A stretch of DNA of 64,000 nt, taken from positions 1 through 64,000 of the forward strand of contig NZ_FMUX01000005.1 in the NCBI RefSeq assembly GCF_900101345.1. Reading direction: 5' to 3'. Source of the DNA: Desulfoluna spongiiphila. GTDB taxonomy: Bacteria > Desulfobacterota > Desulfobacteria > Desulfobacterales > Desulfolunaceae. The position numbers were made by a program, and so were the translations under genes. The notes beneath the pieces are model-generated. The model did no database searches, was not told the DNA's origin, and saw only the letters and a program-made list of their open reading frames with translations. Positions 42,912-52,005 of the stretch are shown here, one piece after another (the stretch's first letter is position 1; every line of letters begins with the position of its first letter).

Positions 42912-43919
42912 ATGGGAATTGCCAAGATACTTATTGTTGATGATCGTCCGGAAAACCTTCTGACGCTGGAAAGCCTGCTGGATGAGCCGGACATAGAGCT
43001 CGTCCGGGCCACATCCGGCGTGGAGGCCCTCGGGTTGACCCTGGACCACGATTTCGCCCTGGTCCTCCTGGACGTTCAGATGCCCGGCATGGACGGGTAC
43101 GAAGTGGCGGAGTTGATGCGTGGCAACAAAAAGACAAAGCACATCCCCATCATCTTCATCACGGCGGCGTTCCGGGCCGATGCCCAGGTGTTCAAAGGGT
43201 ATGAGAGCGGGGCGGTGGATTATCTGTTCAAGCCCCTGGACGAGCGGGTCTTCAAGAGCAAGGTCGGGGTGTTCATCGAGTTGTTTCGTCACAAGGACGC
43301 CCTGAGCAAGAAGACACTGGAACTCGACCGGAAACTCGTGGAACTCGAAGAGCTGCAGCAGCAGCTTGAAGAGACCAACGAGCAGCTGCGCCTTTTGTCC
43401 ACCACGGACGGTTTGACCGGGCTCCTCAACAAGCGGGAGTTCGAGACCGTGTTCGAAAAAGAGTGGAAACGGGGCATAAGAACCCAGTCCCCCCTTTCCC
43501 TGGTGATGCTGGATATCGATTTTTTTAAAGCCTACAACGACACCTGCGGGCATGCCGAAGGCGATGACTGCCTGAAAAAAGTGGCCAAGGCCATCTCTGA
43601 CGCAGCCAGAAGGCATACGGACATGGTGGCGCGGGTGGGCGGCGAAGAGTTTGCCGTGCTTCTGCCCGAGACCGAGCCCGAAGGGGCAGAGCATGTGGCC
43701 AAGCGTTTGCTCAAGGCCGTGTACGACCTTGCCATCCCTCACAAGAGATCCACCACCTCGGAATTTGTCACCACCAGCATCGGCGTGGCCACCATGGTCC
43801 CCGACCAGGGGTGTATCCAGCGGGATCTCTTCGAAGCGGCCGACGACGGGTTGTACCGGGCAAAAGAGAAAGGCAGGAACTGCTGGTGCATCGGCACGTC
43901 GATCCTGAACGTGGCCTGA
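42912..43919 (+). CDS. Response regulator diguanylate cyclase (REC-GGDEF)
   Basis: A 335-residue protein. An N-terminal receiver (about 1-125; ILIVDDRPENLLTLESLLDE, phospho-Asp in LVLLDVQMPGMDGYE) is joined by a coiled coil (130-170) to a GGDEF domain. The active site is intact as RVGGEEF, and an inhibitory RxxD site (RHTD) lies five residues before it. It should make c-di-GMP when phosphorylated, most likely by the upstream kinase. ATG 42912 is preferred to an upstream start 13 codons earlier, because VDD then sits at the usual distance. Confidence 0.93.
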   Translation: MGIAKILIVDDRPENLLTLESLLDEPDIELVRATSGVEALGLTLDHDFALVLLDVQMPGMDGYEVAELMRGNKKTKHIPIIFITAAFRADAQVFKGYESGAVDYLFKPLDERVFKSKVGVFIELFRHKDALSKKTLELDRKLVELEELQQQLEETNEQLRLLSTTDGLTGLLNKREFETVFEKEWKRGIRTQSPLSLVMLDIDFFKAYNDTCGHAEGDDCLKKVAKAISDAARRHTDMVARVGGEEFAVLLPETEPEGAEHVAKRLLKAVYDLAIPHKRSTTSEFVTTSIGVATMVPDQGCIQRDLFEAADDGLYRAKEKGRNCWCIGTSILNVA

Positions 43920-43975
43920 CGGAGCCGGGTGTTGCCTGCAGCATGTGAGAGACTGAAACAAAAAAGGATAGTACC

Positions 43976-44575
43976 ATGAAAAATATTTGTGTGTTCTGCG
44001 GGGCAAGCCCCGGATCCAACCCTGTGTACCTGGAAGCGGCAAGGGAACTTGGAAAAACCATGGCCGCCAACGACATCCGTCTTGTGTACGGGGGCGGCAG
44101 CCTGGGGATGATGGGGACCATTGCCAAAACCGTAAAAGAGCACGGCGGCAAGGTCACAGGGGTCATCACCCGTCATCTCGTGGACATGGAGGTGGCCCTC
44201 ACCGATCTGGATGATTTGCGGGTCGTGAACACCATGCACGAACGAAAGGGCCTCATGGCCGAGCTGTCCGACGGGTTCATCGCTCTGCCCGGCGGGTTCG
44301 GGACCATGGAAGAGATCTTTGAGATCATCACCTGGTCCCAGTTGGGCATTCACAAAAAACCCTGCGGTTTTTTGAATGTGGAGGCCTACTATGACAAGCT
44401 GATGGACTTTTTCAACCACATGGCCGGGCAGTCCTTTATTGAAAAGAACTACGACCACATCGTGTTGATGGACGAAAAACCCGCGGACTTGATTTCAAGT
44501 CTGAGGGCGTACACCCCGGTTGATTCGGACAAGGGCAAGTGGGCCAAAGAGCTCACGGAAAACAGCCTGGCCTGA
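43976..44575 (+). CDS. LOG-family protein (TIGR00730)
   Basis: A 199-residue Rossmann-like protein: ICVFCGASPGSNPVYLEAAR, LVYGGGSLGMMG and the signature PGGFGTMEEIFEIITWSQLG, with MHERKGLMAELSDGFIALPGG. This is the LOG family (cytokinin riboside 5'-monophosphate phosphoribohydrolase), which in bacteria hydrolyses nucleoside monophosphates to base and ribose 5-phosphate. Length is standard. It is not evidently part of the signalling operon, though it follows by 56 bp on the same strand. Ribosome site AAAAGGA. Confidence 0.92.
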   Translation: MKNICVFCGASPGSNPVYLEAARELGKTMAANDIRLVYGGGSLGMMGTIAKTVKEHGGKVTGVITRHLVDMEVALTDLDDLRVVNTMHERKGLMAELSDGFIALPGGFGTMEEIFEIITWSQLGIHKKPCGFLNVEAYYDKLMDFFNHMAGQSFIEKNYDHIVLMDEKPADLISSLRAYTPVDSDKGKWAKELTENSLA

Positions 44576-44882
44576 GCAACTAGTCAGCTTATGCCTCCGG
44601 CGGCCCTGCCGGGGGCCAAACTTTTGCCTGATTTATATAAAGCGGGTTTGATAAACAGGTCTTGCTCAATTTTCCAGAAACCTTCGCGAATGTACTCACC
44701 CTGAGGAACGACGGGGGAGGGCATTCGCAGCCTGGGGTTCAGGGGATCATCCCCTGGCCGCCGGAGGCAGGCTTTTTTTTGCCCATCTTAGGCGTAGGGG
44801 GGTGTTTTTTTAGCTTTACAGCTACTGGTCTGATTCCAGGCCGTGAGCCTATATACCCCGCCGTGCAAAGGAGCCCGTTGCC
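44576..44882. other. Intergenic region with a family C repeat
   Basis: Nearly all of it is repeat: GCCTCCGGCGG and CCTGCCGGGGGCCAAACTTTT from 44592, the covarying hairpin at 44686-44728, then CAGGGGATCATCCCCTG and GCCGCCGGAGGC with a T-run (about 44769). The T-run makes it a possible terminator for the LOG gene. Confidence 0.55.
44686..44728 (+). repeat. Family C hairpin 1
   Basis: GCGAATG pairs with CATTCGC, with an inner ACCC/GGG(G) pairing and the loop CTGAGGAACGA. The neighbouring second hairpin here is CAGGGG/CCCCTG instead of the GAGGTG/CACCTC found in other copies. Confidence 0.65.
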
Positions 44883-45686
44883 ATGGCCATCGTCTACAGA
44901 CCGGAACGCATCCGGGGCCTCAAGGTGCTCTCCTGCACCGACCCTTTTGAGTTCCGGCCCCATATCCACGACCGCTACGTGGTGTGGCTGAACACGGCCG
45001 GGGGCGAGCATTACAGCCTGGGCGGGACCTCGGATATCCTGGCGCCCGGCAGCATCAGCGTCATCGAACCGGGTACGGTTCACGCCAACCGCCCCTGCAC
45101 GGAGACGGCCCGGCACCTGCGCAGTTTTTACGTGGACGCCGGGTTTTTTAAACGGATCGGCGAGCAGATCGGCGTGTCCCGTTCCGGCGACCTCGGTGTC
45201 AGGGGGGAGCCCCTGAACGACAAACCCCTCTGGACAGAGCTGGCCCGGCTCCATGAGATGATGCTGGGGGATACACCGGATCTTGAGCTGAGTACCCGGG
45301 TAACCCGGGTTTTCGGTGACCTTTTAACGCGCCACGCCCGATTGGGAACCCTGCCTCGATGCCCGGGACCGGGGGATATCCGCATCGACCGGGTCCTGGC
45401 CTTTCTCCATGACGGCCTTGCCGAACCGGTCTCCCTGGAGACCCTGGCCGAACTTGCCGGGTGCACCCCATACCACCTGATCCGTCTTTTCAAGGAGTCC
45501 AGGGGCATGACGCCCCATGCCTACCTGATGCAACTTCGTCTTGAACACGCCCGTCGCATGCTGGAAAAGGGCGCGCCCATCGCTGAAAGCGCCCTTGCCT
45601 CCGGTTTTTCCGACCAAAGCCACCTCACCCGGGCCTTCCGGGCGCGATACGGCCTGCCCCCCGGCGCCTACCAAAAATCCGCCTGA
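44883..45686 (+). CDS. AraC-family transcriptional regulator
   Basis: A 267-residue protein with an N-terminal cupin-like sensing domain (FRPHIHDRYVVWLNTAGGEH, IEPGTVHANRP) and a C-terminal double helix-turn-helix (residues 165-265): LETLAELAGCTPYHLIRLFK, then PIAESALASGFSDQSHLTRAF and the closing RYGLPPGAYQKS. It resembles AraC regulators next to LysE- or DMT-type exporters and may control the DMT transporter 430 bp downstream on the same strand; that link is inferred. Confidence 0.92.
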   Translation: MAIVYRPERIRGLKVLSCTDPFEFRPHIHDRYVVWLNTAGGEHYSLGGTSDILAPGSISVIEPGTVHANRPCTETARHLRSFYVDAGFFKRIGEQIGVSRSGDLGVRGEPLNDKPLWTELARLHEMMLGDTPDLELSTRVTRVFGDLLTRHARLGTLPRCPGPGDIRIDRVLAFLHDGLAEPVSLETLAELAGCTPYHLIRLFKESRGMTPHAYLMQLRLEHARRMLEKGAPIAESALASGFSDQSHLTRAFRARYGLPPGAYQKSA

Positions 45687-46115
45687 TAAGCATGCGTGCA
45701 TAAATTGTCAGAATAAACCTGTTTAGCCGCATGCCGTGTATCTTATTAATACCGCAGGCATATGAGTCGGGTGTTTTGCAAAATAAGTTATACGTATATA
45801 TGCCTGCATGCTTATCCCCTCCGCCCTTCCCTCCCCTCATCCATGTCAATTTTATTCAAGAAAAGAGTGCGGGTTCTGCCGTATCGTCCCTTTGAAGGGC
45901 CGATGAACACGTGTTGCCGATGTGAATGAATTCCACTTTTAAGGCGAATGTGATTTTCCCTGAGGAACGAAGGGGAAAGCGCATTCGCAACCTGCTTTCG
46001 AGGTGGCACACCTCGCCGCCGGAGGCATCGCTTTTGTTTTTTTCTGAGCCCTTTTGCCCCTGCGATTCATCCGAACTTTAACCATAGAAGGCTTTCAGGT
46101 ACCAAGGAGACTGAT
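45687..46115. other. Intergenic region with a family C repeat
   Basis: It contains a stretch with TATACGTATATATGC and CCGCATGCC/GGCATA near 45728-45800, then the family C unit at 45944-46032. The promoter of the DMT gene should lie after 46032. Confidence 0.45.
45944..45988 (+). repeat. Family C hairpin 2
   Basis: GCGAATGTGATTTTCCC pairs with GGGGAAAGCGCATTCGC around CTGAGGAACGAA. It is followed by a second hairpin, CGAGGTG-GCA-CACCTCG, and GCCGCCGGAGGC at 46015-46026. Confidence 0.7.
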
Positions 46116-47012
46116 GTGACATCTTATCTGTACGCCCTTGGGGCGATTTTATGTTGGGCGAGCCTGCCCGCTGCCGTGGGGTCGGGCCTCAGCGGTCTGT
46201 CCACCGAATCCCTTATGTTTTACAGCTTTGTGCCGGCGGCACTCTATCTGTACCTCCAGAATGTGGCCCTGACCCGCTCCCTGCGGCTTTATGTGCCCGG
46301 GCTTACCGCCAGTCTCTGGGGTGTGGCGGGGATTTTCGGCTATCACTGGGTCTATTACATGGCCATGAACAACGCCCCTCTGGCTGAAGCCGCCATCCTG
46401 GCCACCACATGGTCATTCTGGATCGTGGTCTTCTCCTCGGTGCTGGTCTTCAGGCGGATCAAAGGGAGCGTTCTGGCCACGGCGCTCATGGGTATGGCCG
46501 GTGCCGCCCTGGTCATCTCGGCGGGGAAGGCCCTCTCCTTTGATGCCGCGTACATGAAAGGCTACCTCCAGGCCCTGCTTTGCGGCCTGATCTGGAGCAG
46601 CTTTTCCATGGCTCTGCCCCGGTTGGACACCCGGCACTCTCCCATGGCCGCCTTTACGGTGTATGCTGCAGCGCTCTCAACAGCCCTTTTTCTGCTTACA
46701 GGCCCCCATCCGGTACCAGATGCCCGGTCCTTAGCCTCGGCGGTTTATGTGGGGCTGGTCCCGCTGGGCCTCTCCTTTTTCCTGTGGAACCGTGCCCTGG
46801 CCACAGGGAACCTGTCCATCATTGGGTTTTTGAGTTACCTCACCCCGCCCCTTGCCGTGCTTCTGGTGGCACTGATTCACGGCCAGCACGTCCCTGGCCG
46901 GGTTCTCCTGGGCATGGGGGTGATCATCGCTGCATCCATTCTCGGGAAGGTGGCCGTGGGTGGGGGCGGGGCCAGGGAGTCGTTAAACGGCTCCGACAAG
47001 GCTTCGGCCTGA
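46116..47012 (+). CDS. DMT-superfamily (EamA) transporter
   Basis: A 298-residue inner-membrane protein with about ten hydrophobic helices arranged as two EamA repeats, for example YALGAILCWASLPAAVG at the start and LSFFLWNRALATGNLSIIGF in the second repeat. Such proteins export amino acids or other metabolites. GTG 46116 follows CAAGGAGACTGAT. The AraC regulator upstream is a plausible controller. A strong hairpin terminator follows. Confidence 0.9.
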   Translation: MTSYLYALGAILCWASLPAAVGSGLSGLSTESLMFYSFVPAALYLYLQNVALTRSLRLYVPGLTASLWGVAGIFGYHWVYYMAMNNAPLAEAAILATTWSFWIVVFSSVLVFRRIKGSVLATALMGMAGAALVISAGKALSFDAAYMKGYLQALLCGLIWSSFSMALPRLDTRHSPMAAFTVYAAALSTALFLLTGPHPVPDARSLASAVYVGLVPLGLSFFLWNRALATGNLSIIGFLSYLTPPLAVLLVALIHGQHVPGRVLLGMGVIIAASILGKVAVGGGGARESLNGSDKASA

Positions 47013-47057
47013 TGGCAATCCTGTAATTTCCCAGGATAAAGGTGTGCAAAACCAAAA

Positions 47058-47105
47058 CGAGCCCGCTTGTGATTCCTTGAAAATCACAAAACGGGCTCGG
47101 TTTTT
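47058..47105. terminator. Bidirectional intrinsic terminator
   Basis: CGAGCCCG..TGTGATT pairs with AATCACA..CGGGCTCG and is followed by GTTTTT on the plus strand; on the minus strand the stem is followed by TTTTGG. It lies between the converging DMT and betaine-binding protein genes. Confidence 0.85.
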
Positions 47106-47133
47106 GGCTATGTAAGGGGCGTCCGTGTCTTGC

Positions 47134-47982
47134 TTACGGGAGCCAGCTTTTCACCCGATCCGGGTGCTCGGCGGTCCATTTTTTCGCGTTATCATAGACG
47201 TCGGAGCCATCCACGGTATTCATCGCCATCACCTCGCCGATCTCTGCTGCGGTCCAGGAGAAGGTATCCAGGACGTGGTAGACTTTGGGGTGGTCGGCCT
47301 TGAGTCCGTTTCGCACAAAGGTGTTGATGGTCTCGGACTCGCCGAAGACTTTGTCCGGGTCTTTGAGGAATTTCAGGTCGAATTTGGCGAATTTCCAGTG
47401 GGGGACCCAGCCGGTGACGGCGATCCATTTCTTTTGCCGGTAGCGGTTGGCAAGGGAGGCGGTCATGCCAGCGCCGCTGGAGGAGACGAGCTCGATATCG
47501 GAGAGATTGTAGTGATCGATGGCGTCTTCGGCCTTGATCATCACCCCGGCACCGGGGTCGATGCCGATGATCTCCCCGTCAAACTCTTTGGCGTGGGCGT
47601 TCATCTCGGCGATGGTGTCGATGGTCACGTAGGTGGGGACGATGAGCCCGATTTTAGCCCCTTCGAAGTTGGGGCCGAGGTCCTCGATTTTTCCCTTGTA
47701 GCGTTTGATCATGTCCCCGTGGGTCACGGGGAGCCACGAGGTGGTCAGGGCGTCCTGGTCACCGGCGGCCAGGGCGGCGTACATGGCCGGTGCCGAGACC
47801 GGGGTGAGTTCCACATCAAGGCCCAGGTTCTCTTCGATGACGGCTTTCATGACGTTGGCGCTGGCCGTGGCACAGGCCCATTCCACGTAAACAATCTTGA
47901 TTTTTTCTTTGGCCAGGGCCGGGGTTGCGATCAGGGCTGCAACGGCCAGGGCGAGACAAAGAGACGCGATACGGCGAATCAT
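47134..47982 (-). CDS. proX: Glycine betaine/proline ABC transporter substrate-binding protein
   Basis: A 282-residue secreted protein: signal peptide MIRRIASLCLALAVAALIAT with cleavage after ALA, then a type II binding-protein fold of the OpuAC family (KIKIVYVEWACATASANVMK, DALTTSWLPVTHGDMI, IGIDPGAGVM and KKWIAVTGWVPHWKFAKFDL). The Trp residues at WACA, SWLP and WVPHW are those that form the aromatic cage for quaternary ammonium ligands in this family. It is the last gene of a three-gene operon, overlapping the permease stop by 4 bp. Confidence 0.92.
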   Translation of the reverse strand: MIRRIASLCLALAVAALIATPALAKEKIKIVYVEWACATASANVMKAVIEENLGLDVELTPVSAPAMYAALAAGDQDALTTSWLPVTHGDMIKRYKGKIEDLGPNFEGAKIGLIVPTYVTIDTIAEMNAHAKEFDGEIIGIDPGAGVMIKAEDAIDHYNLSDIELVSSSGAGMTASLANRYRQKKWIAVTGWVPHWKFAKFDLKFLKDPDKVFGESETINTFVRNGLKADHPKVYHVLDTFSWTAAEIGEVMAMNTVDGSDVYDNAKKWTAEHPDRVKSWLP

Positions 47983-48842
47983 GCATTTCCTCCTTCAGGT
48001 TTTCCGTTCTTGGCTCCCAACTGCTGAAGAATGCGGTCGAGGAGCATGGCGACTATGACAATTCCTATTCCTGCTTCAAATCCCTTGCCCGGCTGGAGCC
48101 GCTGGATGGCTTTCCACACCTCGCCCCCCAAGCCCTTGGCACCGATCATGGCGGCGACCACCACCATGGAGAGGGCCAGCATCACCGTCTGGTTGACACC
48201 CGCCATGATGGTGGGGGTGGCCAGGGGAAGCTGCAGCTTGAAGAGTTTCTGGCGCGGTGACGAGCCAAAGGCGTCCGCCGCCTCAATGAGTTCTTCCGGG
48301 ACCTGGCGGATGCCGAGGCAGGTGAGGCGGATGGCCGGTGGCACCGAGAAGATCACGGTGGAGAAGATGGCCGAGACCTTTCCCAGTCCGAAGAAGGGAA
48401 TGGCCGGGATCAGGTAAACAAAGGCCGGCATGGTCTGCATAAAATCCAGGATCGGCATGACCAGGCGGTAGGCGGTCCGGTTCAAGGCCGCCAGGATCCC
48501 CGTGGGGATGGCAATGAGAATGGAGACCAGGGTGGCGATGAGCACCAGGGCCAGGGTGCTGATGGTGGCCTTCCACAGGCCCATGTTCACGATGAGGGCC
48601 AGGCCCAGAATTGCCAGGGCGGCCACGGATGTTTTTCGGGTGATGGCAAAGGCCATGGCTCCGATGCCCAGGATGAACAGCCAGGGGGGCATGAACAGCA
48701 TGCCGTCCACCATGATGTCGATGACCGCTTCCATCAGGTCCGAGAACACATTGGTGGCACCCGAGCAGTGGGCCACGAGAAAATCGATGATGGCCTCGAT
48801 GGCCTTACCGATGGGGATTCGCGGGATATCAAAGTCAAACAT
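47979..48842 (-). CDS. proW: Glycine betaine/proline ABC transporter permease
   Basis: A 287-residue membrane protein with about six to seven helices and the binding-protein-dependent transport motif EAADAFGSSPRQKLFKLQLP (EAA loop) near residue 200. The N-terminal MFDFDIPRIPIGKAIEAIID is typical of ProW/OpuAB. ATG 48842 is chosen because AAGGAGGACGAA precedes it. It overlaps the ATPase gene by 8 bp and the binding protein by 4 bp, so the three are translated together. It imports compatible solutes under osmotic stress. Confidence 0.93.
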   Translation of the reverse strand: MFDFDIPRIPIGKAIEAIIDFLVAHCSGATNVFSDLMEAVIDIMVDGMLFMPPWLFILGIGAMAFAITRKTSVAALAILGLALIVNMGLWKATISTLALVLIATLVSILIAIPTGILAALNRTAYRLVMPILDFMQTMPAFVYLIPAIPFFGLGKVSAIFSTVIFSVPPAIRLTCLGIRQVPEELIEAADAFGSSPRQKLFKLQLPLATPTIMAGVNQTVMLALSMVVVAAMIGAKGLGGEVWKAIQRLQPGKGFEAGIGIVIVAMLLDRILQQLGAKNGKPEGGNA

Positions 48843-50028
48843 TTCGTCCTCCTTCGGCCAGGGCGGCCAAGAGGGTGCCGCGGACAATCACGCCGGCGAG
48901 TTTTTCGGTCTCTGTTACCACGGCCAGGGGGTAGGGGAGATCCTTGAGGATTTCGAACAGTTCGGAGGCCGGGGTGTCGGGGGGCACCGTGGTGAGGTCC
49001 CGCTGGAGAATGGATTCGAGGTTGTCGTCCCCGCGTTCTGCGGCCTCTTTGGCATCGGCTGCTGAGATGATGCCCAGAAGGGAGTGGTCACGCTTGGTGA
49101 CGAAGAGGCTGGAGATTCCCTCGTTTTTCATTTTACGAAGGGCCGCGCGGGGCCCGTCGTTTCGGACATGGCCAACGGCAAAGGGGCGCTTCATGACGGA
49201 TTCGGCGGTGAGGACCTTGGTGATGTCCACGTCCTCCACGAATTTTTCCACGTAGCGGGTGGCCGGTTCCATGAGGATCTCGTCCGGGGTACCCACCTGA
49301 ACCACCTTGCCGTCTTTCATCAGCACGATGCGATCGCCGATTTTCAAGGCTTCGTCCAGGTCGTGGCTGATGAAGACAATGGTCTTCTGGAGACGGTCCT
49401 GCAGATCCAGAAGTTCGTCCTGCATGTCCCGTCGGATGAGGGGGTCCAGGGCGCTGAATGCCTCGTCCATGAGCAGGATATCCGGGTCCACGGCCAGGGC
49501 GCGGGCAAGGCCCACCCGCTGCTGCATGCCCCCGGAGAGCTGGGACGGGTAACTCTGCTCCCAGCCGGACAGGCCCACCTGGGACAGGACCTCATGGGCT
49601 TTTTCCAGACGGGTCTCCCGCTCCACCCCCTGGATTTCGAGGCCGAAGGCGGCATTTTCCGCCACGGTGCGGTGGGGAAACAGGGCAAAGTTCTGGAACA
49701 CCATGCCGAATTTCTTCTGCCGTATATCAAGGAGCTCTTCGCTGCTTACCTTGGCGATGTCGACACCATCCACCATGATGGAGCCCGCCGTCGGATCGAT
49801 GAGCCGGTTCAGGCAGCGCACGAGGGTGGACTTGCCACTCCCGGAGAGCCCCATGATCACAATGATCTCCCCGGACTTGACGTCGAATGTCACCCCGCCC
49901 ACGCCAACGCCGTGACCGGTTTTTGCAAGTATCTCATCCTTGTCGGCCCCGTCCCGCAACATGGAAAGTGCACGGTTCGGAGAGGGCCCGAAGATCTTTA
50001 CAAGATCTTTTACTTCAATTTTCGTCAT
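48835..50028 (-). CDS. proV: Glycine betaine/proline ABC transporter ATP-binding protein with CBS domains
   Basis: A 397-residue ATPase. Walker A GLSGSGKSTLVRCLNRLIDP (about residue 60), signature LSGGMQQRVGLARALA, Walker B DILLMDEAFSALDPLIR and the switch His in VFISHDLDEAL. Two CBS domains (about 275-395, VMKRPFAVGHVRNDGPRAAL and LTTVPPDTPASELFEILKDL) follow; in OpuA they sense ionic strength. First gene of the operon. The upstream region (50029-50260) should hold the osmotically controlled promoter. Confidence 0.94.
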   Translation of the reverse strand: MTKIEVKDLVKIFGPSPNRALSMLRDGADKDEILAKTGHGVGVGGVTFDVKSGEIIVIMGLSGSGKSTLVRCLNRLIDPTAGSIMVDGVDIAKVSSEELLDIRQKKFGMVFQNFALFPHRTVAENAAFGLEIQGVERETRLEKAHEVLSQVGLSGWEQSYPSQLSGGMQQRVGLARALAVDPDILLMDEAFSALDPLIRRDMQDELLDLQDRLQKTIVFISHDLDEALKIGDRIVLMKDGKVVQVGTPDEILMEPATRYVEKFVEDVDITKVLTAESVMKRPFAVGHVRNDGPRAALRKMKNEGISSLFVTKRDHSLLGIISAADAKEAAERGDDNLESILQRDLTTVPPDTPASELFEILKDLPYPLAVVTETEKLAGVIVRGTLLAALAEGGRNV

Positions 50029-50638
50029 CTGGTTCCACCTTCAAGATTTTATTCAAAACGATGACTACCATAGAGGCGGTGAATGCTTGTGTCAAATTGC
50101 TTCAGCGGTTTTTGGGCAAGCAATCCTCTGTGGCAGGGATGTGATTGAAAGATATTTTGAGTTGTTATGATTTTTTGTCATCGTTCGTAAAAAAAGACAA
50201 TGATCTTCTTTTAAATCGATCTTTATTTCGGATTATTATTGATGGTTCCGAATTTGGATGGATGCGGCAGGGCGCAGGGATTTAGTTAGAGCTGTATGCT
50301 ATTTTACGGGAATTTTTTCTTCGAAGGGAACTGTTGGGTACGGGATTTACGATATCTAACCGATTGGCGAGGGTGAACACGTGTTTTACTGGTGACGCCA
50401 AATGAATGGGGGGCGGGGAAGAGAGCCTCGGGCTGCACCGCCTTGTGACGCAGTGCAGCCGGAGGTGATGGCGCTTTGTGACCAGGTTGCTGGAAATAAT
50501 CGATAATACGATGCTCTGTCAACCCACCGCTGGGCTTTGACCTATGAAGCGAAGGGCAAAGCTCAGCGGTATGCTGTTTTCAAGACGGCATCGCTTGCCG
50601 AAGGAAGCCTCTTTTTTGGAGTCTTTTTACCTGCATCC
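50029..50638. other. Intergenic region upstream of the betaine operon
   Basis: An AT-rich stretch of about 230 bp next to the ATPase start, then, at the amidohydrolase end, a degenerate family C unit: hairpin 50526-50570 and GCCGAAGGAAGCC with a T-run near 50618. No gene is supported. Confidence 0.45.
50526..50570. repeat. Family C-like hairpin 8
   Basis: ACCGCTGGGCTTTGACC pairs with GGGCAAAGCTCAGCGGT around TATGAAGCGAA. The stem sequence differs completely from other copies, but hairpin length, loop position and the following GCC.....GGCC-T-run layout are alike. It lies past the stop of the minus-strand amidohydrolase gene. Confidence 0.5.
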
Positions 50639-51856
50639 CTACCGGATTTGTTTTCCTTCCGCAAAAACCATCGTGGGAACCGCTCCCAGATGGAAGGGGT
50701 GCCTGTCCCAGACCAGGAGGCTGGCGAGTTTGCCTGCCTCAACGGTGCCGAGCTGGTCGTCGATACCCAGTACCGTGGCGCTTTTGCCGGTGAGGAGGCT
50801 GATGGCCTCGGCTTCGTCCATGCCGTGCATCAGAAAGAACTTCAGGCCGTCCCTGAGGGAGGCGGCAAGGGTCACCGGGTGGTCGCTCATGAGGGTGTAA
50901 AAGGCGTCGGAGGCCATGATTTTGGCGGTGTTTTTGTAGACGGCGTGCTTGAGCTCCACCTTGTACCCCACGGAGCCGATGGGGCCGTAGACCACGGGGA
51001 TCTCTTTTTCAGCGAGTTTGTTGAAGATCTCGGTGTGGAAGACATCGCAGGCGTGGTCGCAGGTGACGGAGAGGCCGTATTTCTCCACGAGCTTGATGAG
51101 GTAAAGAATGTCGTCTTCTTTGTGGACGTGGACCTTGGCGATTTTTTCACCGCTGAGCAGCTCCAGCAGAGCGGTGTCCTCCGGGCCGAAGGAGAGATGG
51201 TACTCGCGCTCGATGACGTCGGCCTCAAAGGCGTGGTCGGTTTCGTTGATCTCGCCTTTGGCCTGCTTGTCCGAGAGCTCGTTGAGTTTTTTCTCCTTGG
51301 CAAGGGCGGCCTTCTCTTTTTTGAGGAGCACCTCGTCAAAGCGCTTTTCAAGCATGGCGTAGATTCCCATGCGGGTGGTGGGGCGATCGCCCTTCCAGTC
51401 CGTGGTGGACCGGGGATTGTAGCCCAGGGCCATCTTGTAGCCGTAGTCCTTGATTACCGCCTCGTCCCTGTACCTGGCAAAGTTTCGGATTACCTTGGCC
51501 TTGCCGCCGATGAGGTTGCCACTTCCCGGTACCACGCAGCTGTACAGAACGCCGAAGTCCACGGCATCGGAGAAGGCGCGGTCATCGAAGTAGAGGCTGT
51601 CCACCGGGTCCACCAGGGGCAGGATCTGGCCGATTTCGTCGTTGGCTTCACCTTCCCGGCCGGGTTCGCCTTCGCGCTCCATGCCGATATGGGAGTGGGG
51701 GTCGATGAAGGCGGGGGTCACTATCCCTTCGGAGTCCCAGTGGGAGGCTGTCTCCGAGACCTCTGCGATGCGGTCGTTTTCTATGGTGATGTATCGGTCG
51801 GTTGAGGTGCCTCCGTTGCCGTCAAAAAGGAGGGTGGCCTTGATAATGTGTGTCAT
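50639..51856 (-). CDS. Metal-dependent amidohydrolase (imidazolonepropionase-like)
   Basis: A 405-residue amidohydrolase-superfamily enzyme. Metal ligands are visible in TPAFIDPHSHIGM (His-x-His after strand 1), in VHVHKED and CDHACDVFH in the middle, and in MASDAFYTLMSDHPVT (Asp, strand 8). A Lys/Glu-rich helical insertion at about 180-215 (KKEKAALAKEKKLNELSDKQ) is unusual. It resembles imidazolonepropionase-like hydrolases of unknown substrate. It is divergent from phnN and not evidently linked to phosphonate use. Confidence 0.85.
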   Translation of the reverse strand: MTHIIKATLLFDGNGGTSTDRYITIENDRIAEVSETASHWDSEGIVTPAFIDPHSHIGMEREGEPGREGEANDEIGQILPLVDPVDSLYFDDRAFSDAVDFGVLYSCVVPGSGNLIGGKAKVIRNFARYRDEAVIKDYGYKMALGYNPRSTTDWKGDRPTTRMGIYAMLEKRFDEVLLKKEKAALAKEKKLNELSDKQAKGEINETDHAFEADVIEREYHLSFGPEDTALLELLSGEKIAKVHVHKEDDILYLIKLVEKYGLSVTCDHACDVFHTEIFNKLAEKEIPVVYGPIGSVGYKVELKHAVYKNTAKIMASDAFYTLMSDHPVTLAASLRDGLKFFLMHGMDEAEAISLLTGKSATVLGIDDQLGTVEAGKLASLLVWDRHPFHLGAVPTMVFAEGKQIR

Positions 51857-51987
51857 GGTGGGTTGTTTCCCGGTTCAGTGTGTGGTTTTTTTCTCGATTC
51901 CATTGCATGGAATCATCCATTGAAACTATCGCCACTATACATCCGTTGACGGGCGATTGAAACGGACGAGCCATTTGCTTCATGATT

Positions 51988-52005
51988 TTGTCATCTGTTT
52001 GTAAT
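51988..52005 (+). promoter_or_regulatory. Candidate Pho box upstream of the phn operon
   Basis: TTGTCAT, CTGT, TTGTAAT: two seven-base repeats with a four-base spacer (11-bp period), close to the PhoB consensus CTGTCAT-AWAW-CTGTCAT. It lies about 90 bp before the phnN start, as expected for phosphate-starvation control of C-P lyase genes. Confidence 0.55.

Noticed and set aside
42891..44042. 383-codon open frame on the minus strand
   Set aside because: It is antisense to the REC-GGDEF gene, whose domains are intact; shadow frame.
50537..51805. 422-codon open frame on the plus strand
   Set aside because: It is antisense to the amidohydrolase gene and has a Val/Gly/His-rich composition typical of reverse reading of a GC-rich gene.
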